Below, piece after piece: positions 53,230 to 61,065 of a DNA stretch of 64,000 nt. Under the pieces are notes generated by a model, which was given only the letters and a program-made list of their open reading frames with translations, did no database searches and was not told the DNA's origin. The position numbers and the translations under genes are program-made. The DNA comes from CAZLWA01 sp964563165. Its GTDB lineage: Bacteria > CLD3 > SB21. Location: contig CAZLWA010000072.1 of the NCBI GenBank assembly GCA_964563165.1, positions 98,354-162,353 of the forward strand, given 5' to 3'. Numbering within the stretch: position 1 is the first letter of the stretch; each line of letters starts with the position of its first letter.

Positions 53230-55305
53230 TTATCCGGTGACTTTGAATTTGATTACAAAAGTCGTCCCTTTGTTTTTTTCGCTCGTCACTTCGTATTGAA
53301 TTCCGTGCCGTTCGAAAATATCATGCACGACAACGAGCCCGAGTCCGGAACCTTTGTGCTTGGTCGTGAAGAACGGATTGAAAATTTTTTTTAACCGTTC
53401 GGGATCCATACCTTCGCCGGTATCGGAGATCTCTAGATACACGTATTCCGAATCCCAATAAAGTTTCAACGAGAGCTCGCCGCCGCTCGGCATGGCTTCG
53501 TCCGCGTTGATCAGGATATTCAGAATGGTTTGCGAAATCTGTTCGGAATCCACTTCGCAGTCGGGCAAGTCACTCCGGAACTCTGTTTTGACCATGATCG
53601 AGTTGGTCGTAAACCGGTGGCTCAACAGGGCCAGAGCGCTTTCCACGATAGGTACAATCGGCTGTTTGAATTTTACCGGTTCCACCGCACGCACGTACGT
53701 CAAGGTATCATTGAGAATATGTTCCAGCCGCATCGTTTCATCCACGATCACTTTCAGATAGTCGTCTTCTTTTTCGGTGGAACGGTTTTGCAGCATGGCG
53801 CGGGCAAAACCGCCGATGGCGACCAGCGGATTACGGATCTCGTGGGCCATTTTCGCAGACAGCTCGCCGATGGCCGCAAGCTTTTCGGAACGGATGAGTC
53901 TTTCCTGGCTGTCTTTCAGTGATTGATGGGCCTCTTCCAGTTCTTCCACTTTTTTCTGCAATTTGTCATACAGTACTGCATTTTCCAATGCGACCACGAT
54001 CTGGTGAGCGAAAATTTTCAACGTTTCCAAATCTTGTTCACTGATGGCTCTTCCGGTAATGGAATTGTCCACTGTTAAAACGCCAAGCGGGCCCTCTTTA
54101 GATATGAGCGGCACCAGTGCGAGGTGGTCTGTCTGGAATATATTTTTTATCGCGGGTGTAAGGTAATCGCTGTCCGCGGCGGAAATCAGAATGCAATGAC
54201 CGTCGTGGATGACGTCGTGAAAGGCGCGGTACTCCGTGTCACTTTCAGAAGGTGCGGCCGGAACGCGAAGCGCGGCGATCATTTGATTGACTTTGAAATC
54301 GCGCCCGTCCTGGGCCGTTTTGTATGATTTCAAGATATGTTCTAAAGCTTGAGGCTTCTGTTCCAGTTCCGTCCACAGGAGTCCCGCTTCATGCGGATCG
54401 GAGGGGCCGATCGCTTTTCTTCCTTCGAGAAATGTTTTTTCCTCATTCATCAAAAATAAGAACGCGCGGTTGAATCGCAATCCTTGTCCGGCGGTCGCAG
54501 CGACCAGAATCATATTCAAAATCTCGTCCAGATCCAGAGAGGAGTGAATCAATGCGCTGATCTCGTTTATCTTCGACAGGTTTTCCAGGGTGCGCTGGGA
54601 TTCGTCTTCCAGCTTTTTTTGCTGCGTCTTGTCGCGCAGAATGACGACGGTTTCACGTGCATTCTTTCTCTGCAAAAACATGAGAGTCAATTCGCAGAAT
54701 ATATCATGTCCGCTTTTGCTCCGGCACCGCACGGGCATGGGCTTCGTATTTTGTCCCGGGAGCGGTTCGGGGAAATACGACACAAGAATTTTTGAAAATG
54801 CATCGTCGGAAGGAAACACTTTGTCCATCGGCTGATTTAGCATCTCAGTATCGGCGAAACCAAAAATCTCTTCCGCGCCCTTATTCCACGATATGACCTG
54901 CAGCGCGTCATCCAGCATGATGATGGCCTCGGGCGCATTCAGCGCGATATTTGCGAGCTTATCGCGATCCTCTGTAATTTTATTTTCGGCAGCTATTTTT
55001 TCGGTAATGTCGAATGAAAATTTCAGAATAATTCTTGACTCCGCGGAATCGCGGACGATGGGAATATACACATCCTGAGTAAACTGAAGGGACCTGTCGT
55101 CGTGTTCGGCGGAGCGGATCTTGCTTTGAATACGGCCGGTTTCAAAACACTCGACGACGATCGCACGGTCGTCATCATTCATCTCATAGTATTGATGATG
55201 CAAGCTGTCCCAAAGCCAGCGGGCTTCTCCGTCGGGAATTAAAATTTTTCCGTTGATCTGCTCGACCGACTGGATCAATTCGTGTATGGATAATTGTTCA
55301 AGCAT
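53230..55305 (-). CDS. PAS/GAF sensor histidine kinase
   Basis: This 691-residue kinase has no membrane segment and so is a cytoplasmic sensor. Order: an N-terminal PAS-like region (1-105), a PAS domain (about 110-220, ALNAPEAIIMLDDALQVISWN), a GAF domain (about 245-430), a coiled coil, the HisKA domain with the phospho-acceptor in MAHEIRNPLVAIGGFAR, and the HATPase domain with NADEAMPSGG, DTGEGMD and TTKHKGSGLGL. No response regulator is adjacent; the orphan PorX-like protein at 39299 is one candidate partner. The gene is alone between mltG and amrS. Confidence 0.92.
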   Translation of the reverse strand: MLEQLSIHELIQSVEQINGKILIPDGEARWLWDSLHHQYYEMNDDDRAIVVECFETGRIQSKIRSAEHDDRSLQFTQDVYIPIVRDSAESRIILKFSFDITEKIAAENKITEDRDKLANIALNAPEAIIMLDDALQVISWNKGAEEIFGFADTEMLNQPMDKVFPSDDAFSKILVSYFPEPLPGQNTKPMPVRCRSKSGHDIFCELTLMFLQRKNARETVVILRDKTQQKKLEDESQRTLENLSKINEISALIHSSLDLDEILNMILVAATAGQGLRFNRAFLFLMNEEKTFLEGRKAIGPSDPHEAGLLWTELEQKPQALEHILKSYKTAQDGRDFKVNQMIAALRVPAAPSESDTEYRAFHDVIHDGHCILISAADSDYLTPAIKNIFQTDHLALVPLISKEGPLGVLTVDNSITGRAISEQDLETLKIFAHQIVVALENAVLYDKLQKKVEELEEAHQSLKDSQERLIRSEKLAAIGELSAKMAHEIRNPLVAIGGFARAMLQNRSTEKEDDYLKVIVDETMRLEHILNDTLTYVRAVEPVKFKQPIVPIVESALALLSHRFTTNSIMVKTEFRSDLPDCEVDSEQISQTILNILINADEAMPSGGELSLKLYWDSEYVYLEISDTGEGMDPERLKKIFNPFFTTKHKGSGLGLVVVHDIFERHGIQYEVTSEKNKGTTFVIKFKVTG

Positions 55306-55392
55306 GGAAAATAAAAATTACGTAATTGTTTTTCTGAGAGTCGATGTCATTTTCGGAGACCCGGATCCATCGTTTCGCCTCGCGAAAAGAAG

Positions 55393-56448
55393 CTAATCCC
55401 AAAATCCAGGAATTGGCTGCCGGCACTTATGGCATTTTCCATTTTCAATTTTATTCTGTAAAACGCGAAAACCTACGCGCTCAACGAGCAGCGTATGACA
55501 GGAGGGACAGTAGGTATTCTCCCAGTTCCCTGATTCGCCGGGAAGGTTTCCCGCATAAACGAAATTCAATCCCGCGTCCCGTCCGATGGCAGCCGCCCGG
55601 ATCAGGGTTTCCACCGGAGTATTATCCGGATCCGTCATCTTATAATCCTGATGAAACGCCGTGACGTGCCAGGGAATATTCGGCGAAATGGAAACGAGAA
55701 ATTCCGCCATCGCGCGTAATTCGCCGGGCGAATCATTGAAGGACGGTATGATCAGCGAAACGACTTCCAACCAGAATCCGTGATCGTAGATCATGTGAAT
55801 GCTGTCGAGCACGGTCTGCAGCTTTGTTCCCAGTTTGCGATAATTTTTGTCGTTAAAACTTTTCAAATCCACTTTATAAAGATCGACCCATGGGCGAATG
55901 TATTTCAAGACTTCGGGCGTAGCGTTGCCGTTGGAAACGTATGAACACGTGAGGCCTTCCCGCCGCGCTTCCTTGAAAATTTCGACCGCCCATTCGGAAG
56001 TGATCAGCGGCTCGTTGTACGTGCTCGTCATCACGCGGGCCTTGTGGTTTTTAGCAAGTAGAACCATCTGCTTTGGTGAAATGCCTATGGGTTCGGATCC
56101 GGCATGCGGATCATTCAAGGCTTGCGACGTGATCCAATTCTGACAATACGCGCAATGCAAATCGCATCCGAGCATGCCGAAGCTGAGCGCCGTCGCGCCG
56201 GGAAACGCATGGAAGAACGGTTTTTTTTCTATCGGATCCGCCTGGATCCCTGCCGCGTATCCGTACGGTACCAAGAGTTTTCCGCCGCGGTTGAAACGGA
56301 TTTTACAGATGCCGTCGCGTCCCTCGTGAATTTTGCACCGATGCCCGCACGCGTAGCACTCCAGCGTATCTGGGCTGAGCGTGCGGTACAGCTCGCCCTC
56401 TTTAACATAATGCCGAAGCGTCTCGCGCAGAGGAAGTGTGGTCTCCAT
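55393..56448 (-). CDS. amrS: AmmeMemoRadiSam-system radical SAM enzyme
   Basis: This 351-residue protein matches AmrS, the radical SAM member of the AmmeMemoRadiSam system, formerly annotated as a PflA homologue. The iron-sulfur motif CxxxCxxC is in GCDLHCAYCQNW. Other landmarks are CYACGHRCKIHEGRDGIC near the N-terminus, STYNEPLIT, and the C-terminal CPSCHTLLVER zinc-like ribbon. The partner genes (AmmeMemo and AMMECR1 domains) are not in the window. The system's chemistry is not established. Confidence 0.93.
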   Translation of the reverse strand: METTLPLRETLRHYVKEGELYRTLSPDTLECYACGHRCKIHEGRDGICKIRFNRGGKLLVPYGYAAGIQADPIEKKPFFHAFPGATALSFGMLGCDLHCAYCQNWITSQALNDPHAGSEPIGISPKQMVLLAKNHKARVMTSTYNEPLITSEWAVEIFKEARREGLTCSYVSNGNATPEVLKYIRPWVDLYKVDLKSFNDKNYRKLGTKLQTVLDSIHMIYDHGFWLEVVSLIIPSFNDSPGELRAMAEFLVSISPNIPWHVTAFHQDYKMTDPDNTPVETLIRAAAIGRDAGLNFVYAGNLPGESGNWENTYCPSCHTLLVERVGFRVLQNKIENGKCHKCRQPIPGFWD

Positions 56449-56525
56449 GGCTCACCGCCTTATCATAGGAAACGCAAATTTCAGTGATGTATTCACGCCG
56501 AACGGAGTTTAAGCTGAAAAACTTT

Positions 56526-57188
56526 TCAAAGAGTCACAGGGGGATTATAATAAATAACGCCGGAGATGTTACGTTGAATTTTCTGAAAGAGATCCTGCGC
56601 GTGAAGAGGGTTTTCCGGATTCAGCTGGTTGGCGTTGACAATCAAAACCGGCGACCAGCGATAATACATGAAAAACTGATTGAATTCCTCATTCAGCGCT
56701 ATAATATAGTTTTCGTCGATCGTAGGATTGCCGCGCCGGTTGTTCTTGATGGCGTGACGGTGGTACATTTTCTCTACGATCGTCTCCGAATTACTTTGGA
56801 GATAGATCACGAGATCCGGTACGGCCACTTCCTTTTCCATAAAACTGACGATGGAATCGTACAACGGTAAATCGCCGGGTTCTAATTTTAAGTTGGCATA
56901 CACCCGATCGGCATAAAATAAATAATCCGAAATCACTTGGGCATGAAAAATGTCGGTTTGGGTGAGCTGTTTTTGCGCTTTGTAACGATCGATCAAACGC
57001 AGGATGTGTTTCTTAAACGCGAAATCCTTCGGATCATTGCTGGAAACATCAATCAGCGGCGACGCCGATTCTTCTTCGAGGATCATGCGCGCATCCGTGA
57101 ATGACGCCAACGCCTTCGCCAGCAAGGAATTGTCGCGCTTGATGATCCCTTCAATCGCGATGAATTTTATTTTTTCATTCAACGGCAA
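56526..57188 (-). CDS. Deoxynucleoside kinase-like protein with degenerate P-loop
   Basis: This 220-residue protein has the length and secondary-structure order of deoxyadenosine/deoxycytidine kinases, including QVISDYLFYADRVYA (the usual DRS-type region), YHRHAIKNNRRG near the lid, and the family's place beside folK. But the P-loop, normally EGxIGxGKTTLA, reads EGIIKRDNSLLA (13-24). Both the glycine and the catalytic Lys are gone. I checked the DNA: no single base shift restores the motif. It is likely inactive as a kinase or has a new role. It lies 16 bases after folK. Confidence 0.75.
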   Translation of the reverse strand: MPLNEKIKFIAIEGIIKRDNSLLAKALASFTDARMILEEESASPLIDVSSNDPKDFAFKKHILRLIDRYKAQKQLTQTDIFHAQVISDYLFYADRVYANLKLEPGDLPLYDSIVSFMEKEVAVPDLVIYLQSNSETIVEKMYHRHAIKNNRRGNPTIDENYIIALNEEFNQFFMYYRWSPVLIVNANQLNPENPLHAQDLFQKIQRNISGVIYYNPPVTL

Positions 57189-57203
57189 CCGGCGTTTCCA
57201 CGT

Positions 57204-57716
57204 TTAGATGAATACTGCGTCTGCGGATAATCGTACTGTACGGCGATCCCTTGAATTTTCGAGGATTTCCTTAACTGAAATCTTTCTAACCGGACAAATG
57301 AAGTCATCCGCGATTTCAACCAGCGGAACCAGCACAAAGTTTCTTTCCGTATAATGGGCATGGGGGATAGAGAGATCTTTTTCCTGAATGACCGCGTCAT
57401 CAAAAAAAATAATATCCATGTCAATTATCCGCGGACCCCATTTCTCCGTTCGTCGCCGGCCCAGCCGACTCTCGATTTCCAAAAGCAACTGCATAAGCGC
57501 CTGCGGCGAAGAAATCGTCTCCAATTCCAGAACCAGGTTCAGAAAATCACTTTGTCCGATATTTCCTACCGGGGCCGTTTCATAAACGGAAGAAATTTGT
57601 TTAACGGTCGTTTTTTCCCGCAGCTGATCGATCGCCTTGCTTAAATTTGCCAAACGATTTCCGATATTGGATCCCAGGCTCAAAAACGCCGTATGTCTGC
57701 AAGGTTCATGATTCAT
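57204..57716 (-). CDS. folK: 2-amino-4-hydroxy-6-hydroxymethyldihydropteridine pyrophosphokinase
   Basis: FolK transfers pyrophosphate from ATP to 6-hydroxymethyl-7,8-dihydropterin in folate synthesis. The 170-residue protein shows the family motifs LSLGSNIGNR, VYETAPVG, RLGRRRTEKWGPRIIDMDII (quoted at limit) and PHAHYTERNFVLVPL. It follows folB by 10 bases, so the two folate genes are co-transcribed. Length is usual. Confidence 0.96.
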   Translation of the reverse strand: MNHEPCRHTAFLSLGSNIGNRLANLSKAIDQLREKTTVKQISSVYETAPVGNIGQSDFLNLVLELETISSPQALMQLLLEIESRLGRRRTEKWGPRIIDMDIIFFDDAVIQEKDLSIPHAHYTERNFVLVPLVEIADDFICPVRKISVKEILENSRDRRTVRLSADAVFI

Positions 57717-57726
57717 GGTTCAGGGT

Positions 57727-58092
57727 TCAAAGGTTGCCGCGCCGCCGCGTAATCTCCACTTCCACGTGGTCAATGGAACCCTTGATCGGCACGTTGGGCT
57801 TGCGCACGCGAACGGTAACTTCATCCACTTTAAAATCAAGAAGGACCTTATCTGCGATATGCTGGGCGACCGCTTCGATCAGATAAAATCTTTTCTCGGT
57901 CACGGCTTCATTAATGTTGTGATAAACTTTTGCGTAGTCTACGCAGGCATCGAGTTTATCTTCTCGCGCCGCGGCGCGCACATCCAACCCCAATTCCACG
58001 TCAATTTCAAATCGCTGCCCCATCGTGCGTTCTTCTTCATGCGCGCCGTGATGCGCGTAGATGACCATGTGCGTGAGCCTGATTTTGTCCAT
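57727..58092 (-). CDS. folB: Dihydroneopterin aldolase
   Basis: FolB cleaves dihydroneopterin to 6-hydroxymethyldihydropterin and glycolaldehyde, the step before FolK. The 121-residue protein has IYAHHGAHEEERTMGQRFEID at its start (key residues HHG..EEE), the catalytic Lys region and VRVRKPNVPIKGSIDHVEVEI near the end. First gene of the folB-folK-dNK-like cluster. A terminator of the upstream barrel gene lies just before it. Confidence 0.95.
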   Translation of the reverse strand: MDKIRLTHMVIYAHHGAHEEERTMGQRFEIDVELGLDVRAAAREDKLDACVDYAKVYHNINEAVTEKRFYLIEAVAQHIADKVLLDFKVDEVTVRVRKPNVPIKGSIDHVEVEITRRRGNL

Positions 58093-58177
58093 TGGTTTGA
58101 ACCGAGTCCCGCTATTTTTTCATTGTGCCAAGGAATATATCTATTCTCAGGAATCAATTCAAGATAACAATAAAAAA

Positions 58178-58204
58178 ACCCCGCTTGAATGTTCAAGTCG
58201 GGGT
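58178..58204 (-). terminator. Rho-independent terminator of the bactofilin/BamA fusion gene
   Basis: On the minus strand ACCCCGACTTGAA and TTCAAGCGGGGT form a stem with one bulged base; TTTTTTATTG follows. It separates the barrel gene from folB. Confidence 0.85.
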
Positions 58205-58231
58205 TCAAATAGGAGTTAACTGAAAAGGGAA

Positions 58232-60187
58232 CTAAAAGGCGTAATTGACTCTAAGATCAATTTTGTAATCGCCGTTCTTTCGCGAAAGCGGTTTTGCAAT
58301 ATCCACGCGGAACAGGTCCTTCTCATCGCCCAGGCCGATACCGATATCGGTTTGTACATCGTGTAGACCGGCTCCGGCAAAGGTCTTACGAATACTATGG
58401 GTCGGATGATTCCAGGCGTAGCCGGTATCCATGAATAAGATCGCGCTGAACGGGCGCAGGAAAAATATACGGTCATTTTTGAGAATCCCGGAGCTGATGC
58501 GGTATTCGACATTAACTAACACCAGATTGTTACCGGAAAATTCTTTATAATCAAACCCGCGCAAGGTTGAAATGCCGCCCAGATAAAATGTCTTTTGCAG
58601 AGGCAAGGTGCCGGTCGCCGTGCCGGCCATCAGCCGTACATCTAGATTTTCCCAGCGGCTGAGAGGCTGATACCGCGTCACGCTGAGCTGATAGCGTGTA
58701 AATTGAAAATCGGAATTCAGGCGCTGGTAGCTGCGCTCGGCTTCTCCGAAAATATTCCATCCGACGCGCTTGACATGATTTTTCCCCATTTGAATTTTTT
58801 CGGCCGTGTTGAACGACAGTTGTCCGGTGACCGTGCGCATGGTGCCGTTGTCAATCAAAGGATTCACGCGAAAATCCTGATTTGGAAAGAAGACGGCCCA
58901 GCGCGTGCGATTGGTGAGAGAAGTATAGTCGTCGGCGCGGTAGATCGCGGCGAGTTTCAAGTACGAATTCAAATTTTGACTCACCTGTAGACTGTATCCC
59001 TTGGTTCGAAAATAGTCCCGGAAGTCATTCTTAAACAATAGCGCGTTGACTGCGTTTTCGGTTTGCCCCACGCGCCAATCATCCTGGGTGTTGGTCACAT
59101 CGTGCAGCTCCGCTCCGGCCGCAAACCGGTATTCATCGCCCCAAAACTTGTCCAAACCCAGCTGAAAACGCACCGCTTTCTCGCTGAAGGCATAGCCCAA
59201 TCCGCCATAAATCTGAAATGGTTTGTTGTCGTATATCTTGTGATTCCGATCCAGCTTGAGTCCCAGGAAAAGGCCGTCTACACGATTGTAATCAAAAGCA
59301 ACAAAAGATGTGTTGACGTAGCCCGGATGCTTTTTCAGAAACGGACCGTAATAATTATAACCGGTTGCTTGAACATTCGCATTTTCATTATTATCGTCCT
59401 GGCTGTTTTCAGTTTGATTTTGATAGTCGTCGTCTACGCGCACGAATGAAGCGTCATAAGTATGATTGGGTGTGCGGCCCCGGTCTTCTTCCTGATCATC
59501 CGAATTCTCATCCGTGCTGTAGGAATAGCCGTCTCCGGATGATTTTACTTTGTATTTCCACTGTTTCATTTTTTTGTTGAATCTCTCCATACGCGCCTTC
59601 ATTCTCTCATTGACGCGGTCGATGTCATCGCCGGAGGTGCTCTCATCGGACATTTGTTCGTCGGAGTCCTTGTCGCCCGTCCATTTCTGGACTTCTTTGG
59701 GCAGCAAAGGTAGGTCCGCCGCTTCCGCCTCTTGGGTGTCTTCGCCTTCAGAATTGACCGTTTCGTCGAATGCGTTACCTGAATGATTACCCTTCAACTG
59801 AATAACATTGCCGGATACCCGGGAGACATCCTGGAACACTACTTTGCCGTTGATCGCAACGGCGTCTTTGGTAATGCGTCCGTTATCCTTGAGGATGATA
59901 TTCCCATTGGCGACAACTGCTTTGCCGTTGAGGGTGCCGCGAATGATCAGATCGCCGTTGAGGAGAAGTACATCGCTGTTAACGGTTCTTTCCGATGACA
60001 GCTCGTGGCTGCCCGAATAAATCATCAGCGATTTTGAATTGGACAGATATTTTTGCTTGAGTTCGTCCAGATAGTTGTAACTATCCGAGTCGTCAAGGAA
60101 CTCCGATTTTTGCTGGGCCTGCAAAAAATCCAAAGGCCGGGCTACGACCAGGAGTCCGAACAGCAGAAGAAGAATATTTTTTTTCAT
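58232..60187 (-). CDS. Fusion of bactofilin-like beta-helix and BamA-type outer-membrane barrel
   Basis: This 651-residue protein has a signal peptide (1-25), a short helical part, then a segment (about 65-132) with the repeat style of bactofilins: LLLNGDLIIRGTLNGKAVVANGNI and AINGKVVFQDVSRVSGNVIQL (both seen in pieces). An acidic, low-complexity linker follows (about 140-275, rich in D, E, N and Q). The C-terminal 370 residues are a surface-antigen/BamA barrel with GGISTLRGFDYKEFSGNN and a final VNYAF. Such barrels usually carry POTRA domains; none is seen here. Role unknown. Confidence 0.82.
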   Translation of the reverse strand: MKKNILLLLFGLLVVARPLDFLQAQQKSEFLDDSDSYNYLDELKQKYLSNSKSLMIYSGSHELSSERTVNSDVLLLNGDLIIRGTLNGKAVVANGNIILKDNGRITKDAVAINGKVVFQDVSRVSGNVIQLKGNHSGNAFDETVNSEGEDTQEAEAADLPLLPKEVQKWTGDKDSDEQMSDESTSGDDIDRVNERMKARMERFNKKMKQWKYKVKSSGDGYSYSTDENSDDQEEDRGRTPNHTYDASFVRVDDDYQNQTENSQDDNNENANVQATGYNYYGPFLKKHPGYVNTSFVAFDYNRVDGLFLGLKLDRNHKIYDNKPFQIYGGLGYAFSEKAVRFQLGLDKFWGDEYRFAAGAELHDVTNTQDDWRVGQTENAVNALLFKNDFRDYFRTKGYSLQVSQNLNSYLKLAAIYRADDYTSLTNRTRWAVFFPNQDFRVNPLIDNGTMRTVTGQLSFNTAEKIQMGKNHVKRVGWNIFGEAERSYQRLNSDFQFTRYQLSVTRYQPLSRWENLDVRLMAGTATGTLPLQKTFYLGGISTLRGFDYKEFSGNNLVLVNVEYRISSGILKNDRIFFLRPFSAILFMDTGYAWNHPTHSIRKTFAGAGLHDVQTDIGIGLGDEKDLFRVDIAKPLSRKNGDYKIDLRVNYAF

Positions 60188-60486
60188 GACGGGTGCCTTT
60201 AGGTTAGCGTATCATCTGCAATGCAGCCGACTATATAAGAGAAGTGATAGTCTCGTTACGTCAGGGTAAAGAAAAAGTTTCAAGAAAAAACAATTAAAAA
60301 AAAGATCTATTTGATCCAAATCCGCGATAGAATTTTCATTGACATATCTATTTCTTGCGGAAGCGAACGTTTTTGGTTATATTCTTTTTGTCTAAAGATT
60401 TATGGCAGAGTGGAGAATTTCGCGGGAAGTTTGCCTATAAGTCATTTTGAATTTTACTATACGTCACAACATTTTACAGGCTTTTC
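60188..60486. other. Divergent intergenic region, 299 bases
   Basis: This AT-rich stretch must hold the promoters of the barrel gene (minus) and the small secreted protein (plus). Short overlapping + strand frames from 60311 and 60447 have no family-like character. I see no RNA gene or clear hairpin. Confidence 0.5.
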
Positions 60487-61053
60487 ATGGGCACGTCCGG
60501 TCATGGTATGTTGGAATATTGTTTTCCGATCAAAATTCGGCGGTGCAAAGCGTTTCCGTCATGCCGGGGGAGATTTCTTCCGGTCCTGGGCATCGTCCTG
60601 TTTTTTTTGGCGAGACCTTTGTCTGCGCAATATTCTGCCGAGGCATCGATAACTCCGACCCAGGTGAAAACCGGCGGGGAGCTTTTGGTGACGTACACAT
60701 TTAAGATCCTCGGCGGTTCGCCCACGTTATGGCGGATCAGGATCCCGTGGCCGGGAAATGTTTATGTCAAATCTGTGGAGAGAAACACTCAGAGTATGTG
60801 GCTGATCAACCGTCCGGCCTCCCCTCCGCAATCGTCCGTAGTCAGTTGGATATTTGAGCCGGTTCAGCAATACCTGGAACTCAGATCATTTGCCGGCGAC
60901 CTGAAAAGCCCGGACCTGGTTAAAGTGGTCTTCGCGATACAAGCCCCGGATTCATTATCCACGAAGTCTTTCGACGGGTTGGCCGGATCGCCGGAATTGT
61001 TGAATCGATGTATCTCCAAGGGCACAGAGATAAAAATTGTAGCCGCACAGTAA
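60487..61053 (+). CDS. Small secreted protein of unknown function
   Basis: This 188-residue protein has a late signal sequence (about 29-47, RFLPVLGIVLFFLARPLSAQ), so the true start is uncertain: ATG 60487 or ATG 60508 both give a long n-region. The mature part begins YSAEASITPTQVKTGGELLVTYTFKILG and is beta-rich, like an immunoglobulin-type domain. No family is recognised. It is 12 bases ahead of the large repeat protein and is probably co-transcribed with it, so it could be an accessory factor for that protein. Confidence 0.6.
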   Translation: MGTSGHGMLEYCFPIKIRRCKAFPSCRGRFLPVLGIVLFFLARPLSAQYSAEASITPTQVKTGGELLVTYTFKILGGSPTLWRIRIPWPGNVYVKSVERNTQSMWLINRPASPPQSSVVSWIFEPVQQYLELRSFAGDLKSPDLVKVVFAIQAPDSLSTKSFDGLAGSPELLNRCISKGTEIKIVAAQ

Positions 61054-61065
61054 GTTTTTTAATTT

